A stretch of 64,000 nt of DNA from an uncultured Paracoccaceae bacterium (GCA_947495795.1 CANMAI010000009.1:124001-188000); one strand, 5' to 3'; numbered from the stretch's first letter, positions 16,920-26,089 are shown. Notes: generated by a model not told the origin, from the sequence alone. Translations and numbers: made by a program.

Positions 16920-17513
16920 TCACATCATCCGTACTGAAGAGCCAACAAGCAGCTCGATAACCCTCGGCACATCATCCTTGGCGACGGCGGAAATCCTGTC
17001 TTCCACCGAAAGCAGCACGATCCCATGCACGGAGGCAAAAAGCCCGCGCGTCAGAAGCCTGATATCCGCCTCGTCCAGATCCGTGCGCAGCTGAGAGAGT
17101 GGCACCGCGATGATCATGAAAAGCTGCTTCACCTGATCATTGTACCATTCCGGCACATCCGCCGTGCGCGACATCTCGATATCAAAAACGGCAGACCAGC
17201 GCTTGGGATGCAAAGCCGCGAACTCCGCGTAGGCCAGCCCCATCGCCACAAGCTGTTCCTTGAAAGCATCCCTTGGCTTACCCTTCACCGCACCCATCAC
17301 ATGCGCGCCGAGATCCCGGAAGGTGGCGGAGTTCACCTCCAGCACCAGCGCCTCCAGATCCTTGAAGATCGTGTAGATACTGCCCACAGCACAGCCCACA
17401 TCTCCCGCAAGGTCGCGCGCCCGCAGGCTGTTCAGCCCATCCTGCTTTATCCGTGTGGTGGCCGCCTCAATCAGGTTTTCCCGCAAAGCGGCGCGCCTGT
17501 CCTTGGTACTCAT
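16920..17513 (-). CDS. TetR/AcrR-family regulator of the pspA unit
   Basis: 197 residues. The N-terminal helix-turn-helix is clear: ARDLAGDVGCAVGSIYTIFKD at about 34-54 has the usual G-x-IY-x-F pattern. The C-terminal domain (about 70-190), with YAEFAALHPKRWSAVF, resembles the WHG-type TetR ligand domain. The ligand is unknown, but control of a membrane-stress unit suggests a membrane-active or lipid-like inducer. One operator copy lies 13 bases upstream of the ATG, consistent with autoregulation. Confidence 0.87.
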   Translation of the reverse strand: MSTKDRRAALRENLIEAATTRIKQDGLNSLRARDLAGDVGCAVGSIYTIFKDLEALVLEVNSATFRDLGAHVMGAVKGKPRDAFKEQLVAMGLAYAEFAALHPKRWSAVFDIEMSRTADVPEWYNDQVKQLFMIIAVPLSQLRTDLDEADIRLLTRGLFASVHGIVLLSVEDRISAVAKDDVPRVIELLVGSSVRMM

Positions 17514-17525
17514 GCAATGTCTCCT

Positions 17526-17538
17526 TGAACGCGGTTCA
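17526..17538. promoter_or_regulatory. autoregulatory operator upstream of tetR
   Basis: A fourth TGAACNNNGTTCA palindrome (spacer GCG) abuts the AAGGAGA ribosome binding site of tetR. A TTGCGT/TATGCC pair with a 17-base spacer lies just upstream on the minus strand. Binding here would block initiation. Confidence 0.8.
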
Positions 17539-17570
17539 AGGCATAGTCAGGGTGCTTCGAAAACGCAACC

Positions 17571-18965
17571 TCACTGAAGCGAGTAAGGCAAAACACCGCG
17601 GCCCATAGGATCCACCCGAACGCTGCGATCCATCGGAGGGAGGGCGCGCTGATGGCAATCGGGCCTTTCACACATGCGGCAGGAGATGCCGATGGGCTCA
17701 AAGGCCGCATCCGAGCCCAGATCCATTCCATCGGCATAAACCAGCGCACTTGCATGCTGCACCTCGCAGCCAAGTCCGATGGCATAGCGCCGCACAGGCG
17801 CTGCAAAACTGCCGCCCGGCTTGGAAACATCACGCGCAAGGCAGAAATAGCGCACTCCGTCGGGTGTTTCTGCCGCCTGCCGCAAAAATTGCCCAGGTGT
17901 CTCAAACGCACGGTGCACATTCCATAGCGGGCAGGCCCCGCCGAAACGCGCGAATTGCAACCGTGTGGCCGAATGGCGTTTGGTGATCGTACCCGCCTGA
18001 TCCACGCGCACAAAGAAAAACGGCACTCCCTTGTTGCCGACGCGCTGCAAAGTGGAAAGCCGGTGCGCCACCTGCTCCAGCGAAGCGCCGAACCGCATTG
18101 CCAACCGCTCCAGATCGTGCCGCGTTTCCGCAGCTGCCTCCAGAAACTGGCCATAGGGCAACGTAACGGCCCCTGCAAAATAGTTGGCCAGCCCGATCCG
18201 GCAGATCTCCCGCGCGGGTGCGCTCTGAAAGTCGGCAAGATCCAGCGTTGCCTCGATCAACTCCCTTTGCGAGATAAGCGCAATCTGATGCGCGATCTGA
18301 AAGGCCTGCGTCGCCGCACCCGCCTCCGCCGCCAAAGTCAGCACACCGGCCTCTGCATCATAGGCCCGCATGCGCCCGCCAAAGGCGATCCGCACCGTCA
18401 CCCCGTGCCGCTCTTCCAAGGCGCTGCCAAGGGCCGCCACCGGCGCTCCGCTCAAGCCCTCGGCAAAACGCTCCGCCGCCCTGTCCACCGCATCGATATA
18501 GTTGTCGCAATAGTGGAAGAAATCCCGCACCTCCTCCCAAGGCTGCGGCGCTAGGCCGGAACCCTCTTCACCCAGCACATCGGATAGAGAGGCGATTTGC
18601 TCCACCCGCTGCCGATGCGTGCGGTAAAGGTCAAGGAATGCCCTGGAAAGCCCCGGCGCGTTTGTCGCCACAAGTTGCAGTTCCGCCAATGTCGGCCCAG
18701 CCCCGGCAAATACCGGGTCCACCAGTGCCTCCCGCATATCCGCCACCATCCGGTCCGCCTCATCCACGGCCAGCGTACCCACATCAAAGCCGAATTCCCG
18801 CGCCAGCCCCAGTACCACAGCCGCAGAGGTCGGCCGCGCGTTGTTTTCCATCTGGTTTAGATAGGAAAGCGAAATCCCAAGCCGCGCCGCGAAATCCTTC
18901 TGCGTCAGGCGCGAGGCGAGGCGTACGTCCCGCAGCGCCACACCGGCATATAGTTTTCTGCTCAT
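17571..18965 (-). CDS. pccR: short-chain acyl-CoA regulator, PccR/ScfR type
   Basis: 464 residues. An XRE-type HTH sits at about 8-62 (TQKDFAARLGISLSYLNQME), then an IrrE/DUF955-like middle domain, then a C-terminal DUF2083 domain with cysteines (CRMCERPDCHQRA near 440). This is the ScfR architecture. In Rhodobacter sphaeroides PccR activates pccB in response to propionate or acetate and depends on TTTGCAAA motifs. It lies divergent to pccB with such motifs between them. ATG 18965 is preferred; the longer frame to 19046 would read through the operator and adds an unlike N-terminus. Confidence 0.92.
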   Translation of the reverse strand: MSRKLYAGVALRDVRLASRLTQKDFAARLGISLSYLNQMENNARPTSAAVVLGLAREFGFDVGTLAVDEADRMVADMREALVDPVFAGAGPTLAELQLVATNAPGLSRAFLDLYRTHRQRVEQIASLSDVLGEEGSGLAPQPWEEVRDFFHYCDNYIDAVDRAAERFAEGLSGAPVAALGSALEERHGVTVRIAFGGRMRAYDAEAGVLTLAAEAGAATQAFQIAHQIALISQRELIEATLDLADFQSAPAREICRIGLANYFAGAVTLPYGQFLEAAAETRHDLERLAMRFGASLEQVAHRLSTLQRVGNKGVPFFFVRVDQAGTITKRHSATRLQFARFGGACPLWNVHRAFETPGQFLRQAAETPDGVRYFCLARDVSKPGGSFAAPVRRYAIGLGCEVQHASALVYADGMDLGSDAAFEPIGISCRMCERPDCHQRALPPMDRSVRVDPMGRGVLPYSLQ

Positions 18966-18980
18966 CTCAAACTCCGCAAT

Positions 18981-19020
18981 TTTGCAAAACGCAATATATT
19001 TGCATCCAATAGTTTGCAAA
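18981..19020. promoter_or_regulatory. PccR operator region (TTTGCAAA motifs)
   Basis: The pccR-pccB gap contains perfect TTTGCAAA palindromes at 18981-18988 and 19013-19020, 32 bases apart (about three helical turns), with a degenerate ATTTGCAT at 18998-19005 between them. In R. sphaeroides mutation of TTTGCAAA-X4-TTTGCAAA abolishes PccR control of pccB. Here the perfect pair is more widely spaced, and the 12-base-phased partners are degenerate. Confidence 0.85.
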
Positions 19021-19087
19021 TACACCAAAAACACCTTCGCGCCCACCCTGATCAGCGTTAGAGTTGCGCAAAATCAGGGAGCGCTCC

Positions 19088-20620
19088 ATGAAAGACATCC
19101 TCGCAGAGCTGGAAACCCGCCGCGATCAGGCTCGCCTTGGCGGCGGCCAAAAGCGGATCGACGCGCAGCACAGCAAGGGCAAACTCACGGCCCGGGAACG
19201 GCTGGACGTGCTGCTCGACGAAGGCTCCTTTGAGGAATTCGATATGTTCGTCGCCCACCGCGCGACAGATTTCGGCATGGGCCAGCACAAATTCCCCGGC
19301 GACGGTGTCGTAACCGGCTGGGGCACCATCAATGGCCGCATGGTCTATGTCTTCTCACAGGATTTTACCGTTCTCGGCGGCTCGCTTTCTGAGACCCATG
19401 CCCAAAAGATCTGCAAGATCATGGATATGGCCGTGAAAAACGGCGCGCCCGTCATCGGTCTCAACGATTCCGGCGGCGCCCGCATTCAGGAAGGGGTCGC
19501 ATCCCTCGCAGGCTATGCCGACGTGTTCCAGCGCAACATCACCGCCTCCGGTGTCGTCCCGCAGATCTCCGTCATCATGGGCCCCTGCGCGGGCGGGGCG
19601 GTCTACTCTCCGGCGATGACCGACTTCATCTTCATGGTCCGCGACTCGTCCTACATGTTCGTCACCGGCCCCGACGTTGTGAAAACCGTCACGAACGAGG
19701 TTGTCACGGCAGAGGAACTGGGTGGCGCCAAGACGCACACCTCCAAATCCTCCGTCGCGGACGAAGCTTTCGAGAACGATGTCGAAGCCCTCTTGGAAAC
19801 GCGCCGCCTCGTCGATCTTCTCCCCCTGAACAACCGCGAAAAGCCCCCCTCGCGCCCGGTGTTTGATGCACCAGACCGCGTGGAAATGAGCCTCGACACG
19901 CTGATCCCCGATAACCCGAATACGCCCTACGACATGAAGGAACTGATCACGAAAACCGCTGACGAAGGCGACTTCTACGAGATCCAGAAGGACTTTGCCA
20001 AAAACATCCTCACCGGTTTCATCCGCCTCGATGGGTCCACCGTGGGCGTTGTCGCCAACCAGCCCATGGTGCTGGCCGGTTGCCTCGATATCGACAGTTC
20101 CCGCAAAGCCGCCCGCTTCGTCCGCTTCTGCGACGCGTTCGAGATCCCCATCCTCACGCTCGTCGACGTCCCGGGCTTCCTGCCAGGCACAGGCCAGGAA
20201 TATGGCGGCGTCATCAAGCACGGTGCCAAACTCCTCTTTGCCTATGGCGAGGCCACCGTTCCCAAAGTCACCGTCATCACCCGCAAAGCCTATGGCGGCG
20301 CTTATGACGTGATGTCCTCCAAACACCTCCGGGGAGACTTCAACTACGCTTGGCCCACAGCTGAAATCGCGGTAATGGGTGCCAAGGGCGCGGTGGAGAT
20401 CATCTACCGCCAGGATCTGGGCGACGCCGACAAAATAGCGGGCCACACCAAAGAATACGAAGACCGTTTCGCCAACCCCTTCGTTGCTGCCGAAAAGGGC
20501 TTCATCGACGAGGTCATCATGCCCCATTCCACCCGCCGCCGCATCACCCGCGCTTTCGCATCGCTCCGCAACAAGAGCCTTGAGAACCCGTGGAAGAAAC
20601 ATGATAACATCCCGCTTTAG
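19088..20620 (+). CDS. pccB: propionyl-CoA carboxylase beta subunit
   Basis: 510 residues, the carboxyltransferase subunit that moves CO2 from biotin to propionyl-CoA, giving (S)-methylmalonyl-CoA. The crotonase-fold N domain contains [15 protein letters not shown] (about 119-133) and [12 protein letters not shown]; the C domain contains [20 protein letters not shown] (about 365-384), both diagnostic for acyl-CoA carboxyltransferases. ATG 19088 follows a GGGAG site; eight extra in-frame residues upstream are unlikely to be translated. PccR sites control it, and pccA follows 2.1 kb later after five small genes. Confidence 0.97.
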   Translation: MKDILAELETRRDQARLGGGQKRIDAQHSKGKLTARERLDVLLDEGSFEEFDMFVAHRATDFGMGQHKFPGDGVVTGWGTINGRMVYVFSQDFTVLGGSLSETHAQKICKIMDMAVKNGAPVIGLNDSGGARIQEGVASLAGYADVFQRNITASGVVPQISVIMGPCAGGAVYSPAMTDFIFMVRDSSYMFVTGPDVVKTVTNEVVTAEELGGAKTHTSKSSVADEAFENDVEALLETRRLVDLLPLNNREKPPSRPVFDAPDRVEMSLDTLIPDNPNTPYDMKELITKTADEGDFYEIQKDFAKNILTGFIRLDGSTVGVVANQPMVLAGCLDIDSSRKAARFVRFCDAFEIPILTLVDVPGFLPGTGQEYGGVIKHGAKLLFAYGEATVPKVTVITRKAYGGAYDVMSSKHLRGDFNYAWPTAEIAVMGAKGAVEIIYRQDLGDADKIAGHTKEYEDRFANPFVAAEKGFIDEVIMPHSTRRRITRAFASLRNKSLENPWKKHDNIPL

Positions 20621-20632
20621 GGCCACGCGCAC

Positions 20633-21301
20633 ATGAAAAAGCTGCTGCTTCTCCCTCTCCTGGCCTTCCTCGCAGCCTGCACCGATCCGCTGGCTGATGT
20701 TCCCGTGAGCTCGGGCGAAGTCTACGTAATCAACAGTGTCGCCACTTTCAGCGCCGGGTTTCTGCGCCCTGAAAAAAGCGCTGTGCCCCGCTTCTGTCCG
20801 GTGGATGGTGCTGGCCGCGTTGCCAATTGCCGCACGCGTGATGCCGTGCCAACGCCGGGGCAAACGACCAGCCGCAATGTCACGCTTGATGGCACAGCCT
20901 ATGCTGTTCATCGCAGCCTTCTCGCTGCACCCGGTCGCTATGCCTTTGTGCGGGCCCGCGTGAATGCCAGAACCTCAGATTTCCGCACCAGAGCCGAGTT
21001 TGCTGCAAATACGGGCACCACAGTGATCGACGCTACACCCAACAGCGTTATCATCTTCCCGAGCGCGCGGGTGGACGCTCAGGCCGTGCTGCAAGCGATG
21101 GTTGCCGGAACGCCCCCTGCACAGGCGCTGGAACGCAACGCCGAGATCCTGAGCGATGCGGAAAATATCGCCATCGCGCGCGCGGCCATGCGGAGCCTTT
21201 ACGGAACCGCTGCAGATACACTCACCTACCGCGTGGCTGAAGCTTGGGAGATCGAGAAACTGGAGGGCGGCGCACTGCAACTGCGCCGTAAGCTGAATTG
21301 A
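20633..21301 (+). CDS. putative lipoprotein
   Basis: 222 residues beginning MKKLLLLPLLAFLAAC, a textbook signal with lipobox LAAC, so the mature protein starts at Cys16 and is membrane anchored. The rest shows no domain I can name. Four further cysteines lie in pairs (CPVDGAGRVANC). It begins 12 bases after pccB and is probably co-transcribed, but its role in the pathway is unknown. Confidence 0.7.
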   Translation: MKKLLLLPLLAFLAACTDPLADVPVSSGEVYVINSVATFSAGFLRPEKSAVPRFCPVDGAGRVANCRTRDAVPTPGQTTSRNVTLDGTAYAVHRSLLAAPGRYAFVRARVNARTSDFRTRAEFAANTGTTVIDATPNSVIIFPSARVDAQAVLQAMVAGTPPAQALERNAEILSDAENIAIARAAMRSLYGTAADTLTYRVAEAWEIEKLEGGALQLRRKLN

Positions 21302-21669
21302 AATCCCATTCTGCATGGCAGATCTCTCGCGAGCGGAATGCGTTGCGGCTCTCGCGGCCCGGCCGTACGCGGTTGGATGTGTCCGCAGAAACGGAACTCT
21401 CCAGTGCCGGGCCGGTGTCCCTCACCCGAATTGCCCATCAGATCCGGCAGGATATCTGGCGCGCTTTGCGCCGCCAGCGCGGATTCTCGCCGATTGTGCG
21501 TGTGGCTCTGCAGCCAGACAGCCTGAAGGTTACCGCAGGCGGCATGCTGACAATCCCCAACGCGGCCAAAGCACACTTGGAAAAGACGATTGAAGAGGTG
21601 CTGCAAAAGCCCGCCAATCGTCTCCGCTGGTGCCGTTTTGCAAGACTGAAGGAAACGCGTCATGGCTAA
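21298..21669 (+). CDS. hypothetical basic protein
   Basis: 123 residues, rich in Arg and Leu, from a TTG that overlaps the preceding stop (TTGA). The C-terminal half (TVIRVAL-like strand, then LTIPNAAKAHLEKTIEEVLQ) reads like genuine folded protein, and the frame is kept without stops to 21669. I do not recognise a family. The overlap with the lipoprotein gene suggests coupled translation. An internal start is possible. Confidence 0.5.
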   Translation: MKSHSAWQISRERNALRLSRPGRTRLDVSAETELSSAGPVSLTRIAHQIRQDIWRALRRQRGFSPIVRVALQPDSLKVTAGGMLTIPNAAKAHLEKTIEEVLQKPANRLRWCRFARLKETRHG

Positions 21670-21777
21670 TGCACTTCGGGTGATTGATTTTTGTGGTCAA
21701 GCGGTTACGGTTAATAGCGGTGGGGTGCTCAAGCGCCGCTGCCTGCTTAATAACAACTTCCCTGGAAGGACACATCA

Positions 21778-21906
21778 ATGGCAACTGCGCTTAAATTCAG
21801 CGTCATCGTACTCGCACTCGGCCTCGCAGCCTGTGCCCGCGCTCCCGAGCCGGAGCCCGCACCGGTTATCCCGCCCGAGCCCGTATTCACAGGCAAAGGC
21901 TCCTAA
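21778..21906 (+). CDS. tiny proline-rich lipoprotein (42 residues)
   Basis: ATG 21778 follows GGAAGGACAC. The product MATALKFSVIVLALGLAAC ends its signal with lipobox LAAC at Cys19, leaving only about 24 mature residues rich in Pro and Glu (PEPEPAPVIPPEP) and ending FTGKGS. Small lipoproteins with Pro/Glu tails sit in many Rhodobacterales genomes; function is unknown. Confidence 0.75.
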   Translation: MATALKFSVIVLALGLAACARAPEPEPAPVIPPEPVFTGKGS

Positions 21907-21990
21907 GCCTAAATTTCGCTGCGCGGCCGCGCCTTCTAGGGGCGGCCGGCAGCAAACACCCGTTGCCCCCTGCTTCTGGAGGGCCGCGCA

Positions 21991-22344
21991 ATGCTGAAAC
22001 ACAAGGGCTTTCCGGGCCGTATGCCCAGCTCGGATTTTCAGTTCACAATCCGCCGTCCGGCCAAGGATGCGCCTACCAAACTCTCCCACCGCGAACGTTT
22101 CCGCGATCGTCGCCCCGCAGACAGGCGTGCCGACGAAGCCTTTCTCGGTGCCCTTTGGGATTACTTCGGAGAGGAGCCTTTTCAGCGCGGCAATCTCGAT
22201 GCCGGTAGGCTCAGCTGGCTCTTCGGAAGAGAGGTCATTCCCGCCGAAGATCCCTTCGATCCGCAATCCTATGACGCGCTTCTGAAAATCGACGTTCAGG
22301 CTGCTGCGGCCAGCTTTCCGGATGCCATTGAGGTCACGGAATAA
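21991..22344 (+). CDS. hypothetical cytoplasmic protein
   Basis: 117 residues, charged and without membrane segments. It contains an Arg/Asp-rich stretch (KLSHRERFRDRRPADRRAD, about 30-48) followed by an aromatic segment (FLGALWDYFGEEPFQ). No family recognised. A TGGAGG site lies upstream. It belongs to the string of small same-strand genes between pccB and pccA. Confidence 0.6.
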   Translation: MLKHKGFPGRMPSSDFQFTIRRPAKDAPTKLSHRERFRDRRPADRRADEAFLGALWDYFGEEPFQRGNLDAGRLSWLFGREVIPAEDPFDPQSYDALLKIDVQAAAASFPDAIEVTE

Positions 22345-22465
22345 TGTCAAACCTGTTGCAATCTAAGCGCCTTTCCGCCGATCCTCTTCAATCACCGCCG
22401 CGTGATCTCCATGTGTGTACTGCCGACAATAAAAACAGAGGCACGTCAAACACAGGAGTGAGATC

Positions 22466-22660
22466 ATGTTTGCTTACAAATTTGCAGCCGGTGCAGCCCT
22501 TCTGCTCACCCTTGCCGCCTGCGGCGATACGGATCTGGAGAGGGGAGCCACGGGCGCAGCAGCCGGGGCCGTCACAGCCGAACTTCTCGGCGGCAATGTC
22601 GTCACAGGGGCCGTTCTTGGCGGCGCTGCGGGTGTCATTTCAGACGATATCCGCCGCTAA
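22466..22660 (+). CDS. glycine-zipper lipoprotein
   Basis: 64 residues. The signal MFAYKFAAGAALLLTLAAC ends in lipobox LAAC (Cys19). The mature part has a glycine-zipper-like repeat (GATGAAAGAVTAELLGGN and a second GAVLGGAAG), resembling short outer-membrane lipoproteins of the SlyB/OsmB kind. AGGAGTGAG precedes the ATG. A clear terminator hairpin follows, separating it from pccA. Confidence 0.78.
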   Translation: MFAYKFAAGAALLLTLAACGDTDLERGATGAAAGAVTAELLGGNVVTGAVLGGAAGVISDDIRR

Positions 22661-22680
22661 AGACACGCATACATACCAAA

Positions 22681-22704
22681 AAGGCCAGCCATCAGGCTGG
22701 CCTT
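22681..22704 (+). terminator. rho-independent terminator after the glycine-zipper gene
   Basis: AAGGCCAGCC and GGCTGGCCTT form a perfect 10-bp stem around loop ATCA, with A-rich sequence before it and only two T residues in the stem end. It works in either orientation. It implies that pccA, starting 64 bases later, has its own promoter or depends on read-through. Confidence 0.8.
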
Positions 22705-22767
22705 CCACGCCCCGCATGGGGGCGGGCGCGCAGGCTGCCACAACGCCTCTCTCCAAAGGACAAATCG

Positions 22768-24855
22768 ATGTTTAACAAGATCCTGATCGCAAATCGGGGC
22801 GAAATCGCCTGTCGTGTCATCAAAACCGCCCGTAAAATGGGGATCGCCACCGTCGCCGTCTATTCAGACGCGGACCGCAATGCCCTCCACGTGGAAATGG
22901 CTGATGAGGCTATCCACATCGGCCCACCCGCCGCCGCTGAAAGCTATCTTCAGATCGAAAAGATTATCGCTGCCTGCAAGGAAACGGGTGCCGAGGCCGT
23001 GCATCCCGGCTACGGCTTCCTGTCAGAAAACAAGGCTTTTCCCGAAGCGTTGGAAGCTGCGGGCCTCACCTTCATCGGCCCACCGTCCGGCGCGATCGAG
23101 GCGATGGGGGACAAGATCACCTCCAAGAAGCTTGCAGCCGAAGCAGGCGTCTCCACCGTGCCCGGCTATATGGGCCTGATCGAAGACGCCGCCGAGGCCG
23201 TGAAAATCGCGGGCGAAGTTGGCTACCCCGTGATGATCAAGGCGTCCGCAGGCGGCGGCGGTAAGGGGATGCGCATCGCATGGGACGAGTCCGAAGTTGC
23301 AGAAGGCTTCCAGTCCTCCAAGAACGAAGCCAAGTCGAGTTTCGGCGACGACCGCATCTTCATCGAGAAATTCGTCACCCAACCCCGCCATATCGAGATC
23401 CAGGTGCTGGGCGACGCCCATGGCAACTGCATCTATCTGGGCGAGCGGGAATGCTCCATCCAGCGCCGCAACCAGAAAGTCATCGAAGAGGCCCCGAGCC
23501 CTTTCCTTGATGAGGCCACCCGCAAGGCCATGGGCGAACAGTCCGTGGCGCTCGCTAAAGCGGTGAATTACGCCTCCGCAGGCACGGTAGAGTTCATCGT
23601 GGACGGCGACCGCAATTTCTACTTCCTTGAGATGAACACCCGCCTCCAGGTCGAACATCCCGTGACGGAACTGATCACGGGCATCGACCTCGTGGAGCAA
23701 ATGCTCCGCGTCGCCGCAGGCGAACCCCTCTCGCTTACGCAAGACGACATCAAACTCAACGGCTGGGCCATGGAAAGCCGCCTCTATGCCGAGGACCCGT
23801 ACCGCAACTTCCTCCCCTCCATAGGTCGCCTCACCCGCTACCGCCCGCCAGAGGAAAGCGCCACGGAAACCGCCGTCGTCCGCAACGACACCGGCGTCTA
23901 TGAGGGCGGCGAAATCTCGATGTACTACGACCCGATGATCGCCAAGCTCTGCACATGGGCGCCTGACCGCCTGACCGCGATCAACGAGATGGAGAACGCC
24001 CTCGACGCTTTCGAGGTTGAAGGCATCGGCCACAACATCCCCTTCCTCTCGGCCGTGATGGGCCACGAACGCTTCCGCTCCGGCAACATCACAACGGCTT
24101 TCATCGCGGAGGAGTATCCCGAGGGGTTTGAGGGCGCGCAATTACCTTCCGTGATCCTCGCCGAAATCGCAAAATACGCAGCTGCCATGCAGTCCATATC
24201 CGACGACAGGGATCTGCGGATCTCGGGCCGGATGCGTCCGCAGGGTTCCGACATCGAGCGGAGCTATGTCGTCAAGGTCGGAGACCATACATCCACATAC
24301 CGCGTCGATTTTGAGCCTGACGCCTACTTTTCGCCGGTCGAGGATCCATCACATCCCGATCTGGTAAACCTGATCGTGGGATCGGAACGCGTTGACATCA
24401 ACATTGCGTGGAAACCTGGACAGACGCTGGCCCGTATTCACGCCGAAAACCGGTCAGAGGCGGACGAAAGTGGCTTCGCCTACGCCGAATGGTGGGGCGA
24501 CGTTATGGCCATCCTGAAGGTGGACCAGCGCACCGATGGCTTCCGCATCCGCTACCGCGGCGCCGATCTCAACGTCAAGGTATACACCGAACGCCAGGCC
24601 GAACTCGCGGCTCTGATGCCCGAAAAACTCCCGCCCGACACCTCCAAGATGCTTCTCTGCCCAATGCCGGGCCTCGTCGTCTCCATCGCGGTGGAGGAGG
24701 GGCAAGAGGTCCAGGAAGGCCAAACGCTCTGCACCGTGGAGGCCATGAAGATGGAAAACGTCCTCCGCGCCGAGAGGAAATCGAAAGTCACCAAAATCAA
24801 TGCTGCCCCCGGCGCATCGCTGGCCGTGGATGATGTGATCATGGAGTTCGAATGA
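22768..24855 (+). CDS. pccA: propionyl-CoA carboxylase alpha subunit
   Basis: 695 residues. The biotin carboxylase domain fills about 1-450, with the ATP-binding glycine loop KASAGGGGKGM near 160, and EMNTRLQVEHPVTE near 290. A BT linker domain follows, then a C-terminal biotinyl domain with the acceptor lysine in VEAMKMENV at Lys661. The subunit carboxylates biotin using ATP and bicarbonate and passes CO2 to PccB. It is slightly longer than some homologues because of the linker. The start and the lead sequence FNKILIANRGEIACRV are standard. Confidence 0.97.
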   Translation: MFNKILIANRGEIACRVIKTARKMGIATVAVYSDADRNALHVEMADEAIHIGPPAAAESYLQIEKIIAACKETGAEAVHPGYGFLSENKAFPEALEAAGLTFIGPPSGAIEAMGDKITSKKLAAEAGVSTVPGYMGLIEDAAEAVKIAGEVGYPVMIKASAGGGGKGMRIAWDESEVAEGFQSSKNEAKSSFGDDRIFIEKFVTQPRHIEIQVLGDAHGNCIYLGERECSIQRRNQKVIEEAPSPFLDEATRKAMGEQSVALAKAVNYASAGTVEFIVDGDRNFYFLEMNTRLQVEHPVTELITGIDLVEQMLRVAAGEPLSLTQDDIKLNGWAMESRLYAEDPYRNFLPSIGRLTRYRPPEESATETAVVRNDTGVYEGGEISMYYDPMIAKLCTWAPDRLTAINEMENALDAFEVEGIGHNIPFLSAVMGHERFRSGNITTAFIAEEYPEGFEGAQLPSVILAEIAKYAAAMQSISDDRDLRISGRMRPQGSDIERSYVVKVGDHTSTYRVDFEPDAYFSPVEDPSHPDLVNLIVGSERVDINIAWKPGQTLARIHAENRSEADESGFAYAEWWGDVMAILKVDQRTDGFRIRYRGADLNVKVYTERQAELAALMPEKLPPDTSKMLLCPMPGLVVSIAVEEGQEVQEGQTLCTVEAMKMENVLRAERKSKVTKINAAPGASLAVDDVIMEFE

Positions 24856-24859
24856 GAGC

Positions 24860-25282
24860 TTACCCGCCCGAGCGCTGCGCCTCGATCTCCTGCTGCCGCA
24901 TCGGCATCCGGTCGATCAGCCGCATGATCTCGCGCACGGGCACAGGGTCGGGCTTGCGATACTTCACCTGCCCATCCTTGCCGATCAGCACGAACTGGAA
25001 ATCGCGCGGGTGCAAAGCTGATCGAATCGGCCCTTTCGCGGCCGGATCCGTGTCCACAACCACCACAACATCCCGCTCCGCCATCTCTTCAGCACGGTCC
25101 TCCAGCATATCAAGCTGCTGGCGAACACGCGGGTCTGCGGCATTGTCCGCGAAAATGACAATCGGGCGCGCCACCCATTTCAGCTCATCCAGCGTCTTCG
25201 CCCCATCGGAAACCGAAAGATCCGCCGCACTCGCGAAGCCCGCAACCCCCAGCATTGCCAGAACGGACAGTACTTTTTCCAT
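24860..25282 (-). CDS. DUF4174 secreted protein
   Basis: 140 residues. MEKVLSVLAMLGVAGFASA is a cleavable signal peptide ending in ASA. The body has the DUF4174 core: WVARPIVIFADNAADPRV, then DVVVVVDTD, then FQFVLIGKDGQVKYRKPDP, a thioredoxin-like fold lacking catalytic cysteines. ATG 25282 has GGGAGAGG upstream; the longer GTG form adds eight residues. Convergent with pccA, four bases apart. Confidence 0.85.
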   Translation of the reverse strand: MEKVLSVLAMLGVAGFASAADLSVSDGAKTLDELKWVARPIVIFADNAADPRVRQQLDMLEDRAEEMAERDVVVVVDTDPAAKGPIRSALHPRDFQFVLIGKDGQVKYRKPDPVPVREIMRLIDRMPMRQQEIEAQRSGG

Positions 25283-25384
25283 CAACCTCTCCCTCAACCG
25301 ATACACAGAACATATGGTGTGTTTTCAATCGTTTCAAACGCCACGAGAAGGGGGAGAAGCAACTTCTGGTGATGATCGGGCGGT

Positions 25385-25957
25385 TTATGCGTGGCGGAGT
25401 AGCCGCCGCCGCCGAAGGCAGGCCGCCAGCGTCGCCGCCACCAGAGCCGCACCAAGAATGATCGTCCCGAAGATATTGAAAAGCATGTGCCCTTCCATCA
25501 CCCGAAACGCGCTGATCGTGCCGAGCAACATGGCGGATCCCCAGCATCCGGCGGAAATGCCGATCACCGCCCCAATCGCCGTGCGCTCCAGAAACGGCAG
25601 ATCCAGTATCGTGCGCCCCTCCGCCCATGCTAGGCGGCGCATCAACAACGCATCTATGGCAAACATGTTCAGTGTCAGCAGCGCCACCACGCAGAACTTC
25701 GCCATCAGCTTCGGTGTGAACGCCTCCACCGAAAGCCCGTTGCGCATCACAAAAAGCCCAAGCCCGCTTACCCAAAGCCCTGCCAGCGCAAACCGCACAA
25801 GCCGGTGGCCCGCGGCGATCATGCCAAGCTGCGCCCGGCCAAGCACGGCGAAAGGATCGCGCAGCAGCATAATCTCCAGAAGAGCGGCAACACCGATGCC
25901 AAGCGCCAGACATACCAAATGCACCAGGCGAATCGCGTCCAGCAGAAGGTTGTCCAT
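25385..25957 (-). CDS. hypothetical five-helix membrane protein
   Basis: 190 residues with about five hydrophobic segments and a basic C-terminal tail ([11 protein letters not shown]). It starts [17 protein letters not shown]; an N-terminal histidine in the first helix is reminiscent of small haem or copper membrane proteins, but nothing firm supports this. Much longer in-frame extension to 26311 overlaps the mutase gene antisense and is rejected. Function unknown; it is divergent from the mutase gene. Confidence 0.65.
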   Translation of the reverse strand: MDNLLLDAIRLVHLVCLALGIGVAALLEIMLLRDPFAVLGRAQLGMIAAGHRLVRFALAGLWVSGLGLFVMRNGLSVEAFTPKLMAKFCVVALLTLNMFAIDALLMRRLAWAEGRTILDLPFLERTAIGAVIGISAGCWGSAMLLGTISAFRVMEGHMLFNIFGTIILGAALVAATLAACLRRRRLLRHA

Positions 25958-26089
25958 CAAGTCCCACCCATTCAGTCTGGGCCCCCGCCTCAGGCTAGCG
26001 CCAATGCACCGCTTCTCGCAAACAAGCCCCTGCCGTGTAGGCGGAATGTCTCTCATGGCCGGAAGCCGCCCCGAAAACAGGAGAGCCCG

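Noticed and set aside
18966-19046. 27-residue N-terminal extension of PccR
   Set aside because: It would be encoded by the operator sequence and is unlike ScfR N-termini; ATG 18965 fits the family.
19355-20911. 518-residue antisense frame across pccB
   Set aside because: Long only because of codon bias in pccB; composition is unlike protein.
25805-26089. 95-residue extension of methylmalonyl-CoA mutase
   Set aside because: It runs antisense through the five-helix membrane gene; ATG 26090 with GGAGAG gives the family start.
25958-26089. Cobalamin riboswitch upstream of the B12-dependent mutase
   Set aside because: The 132-base gap lacks the B12-box and is too short for the full element.
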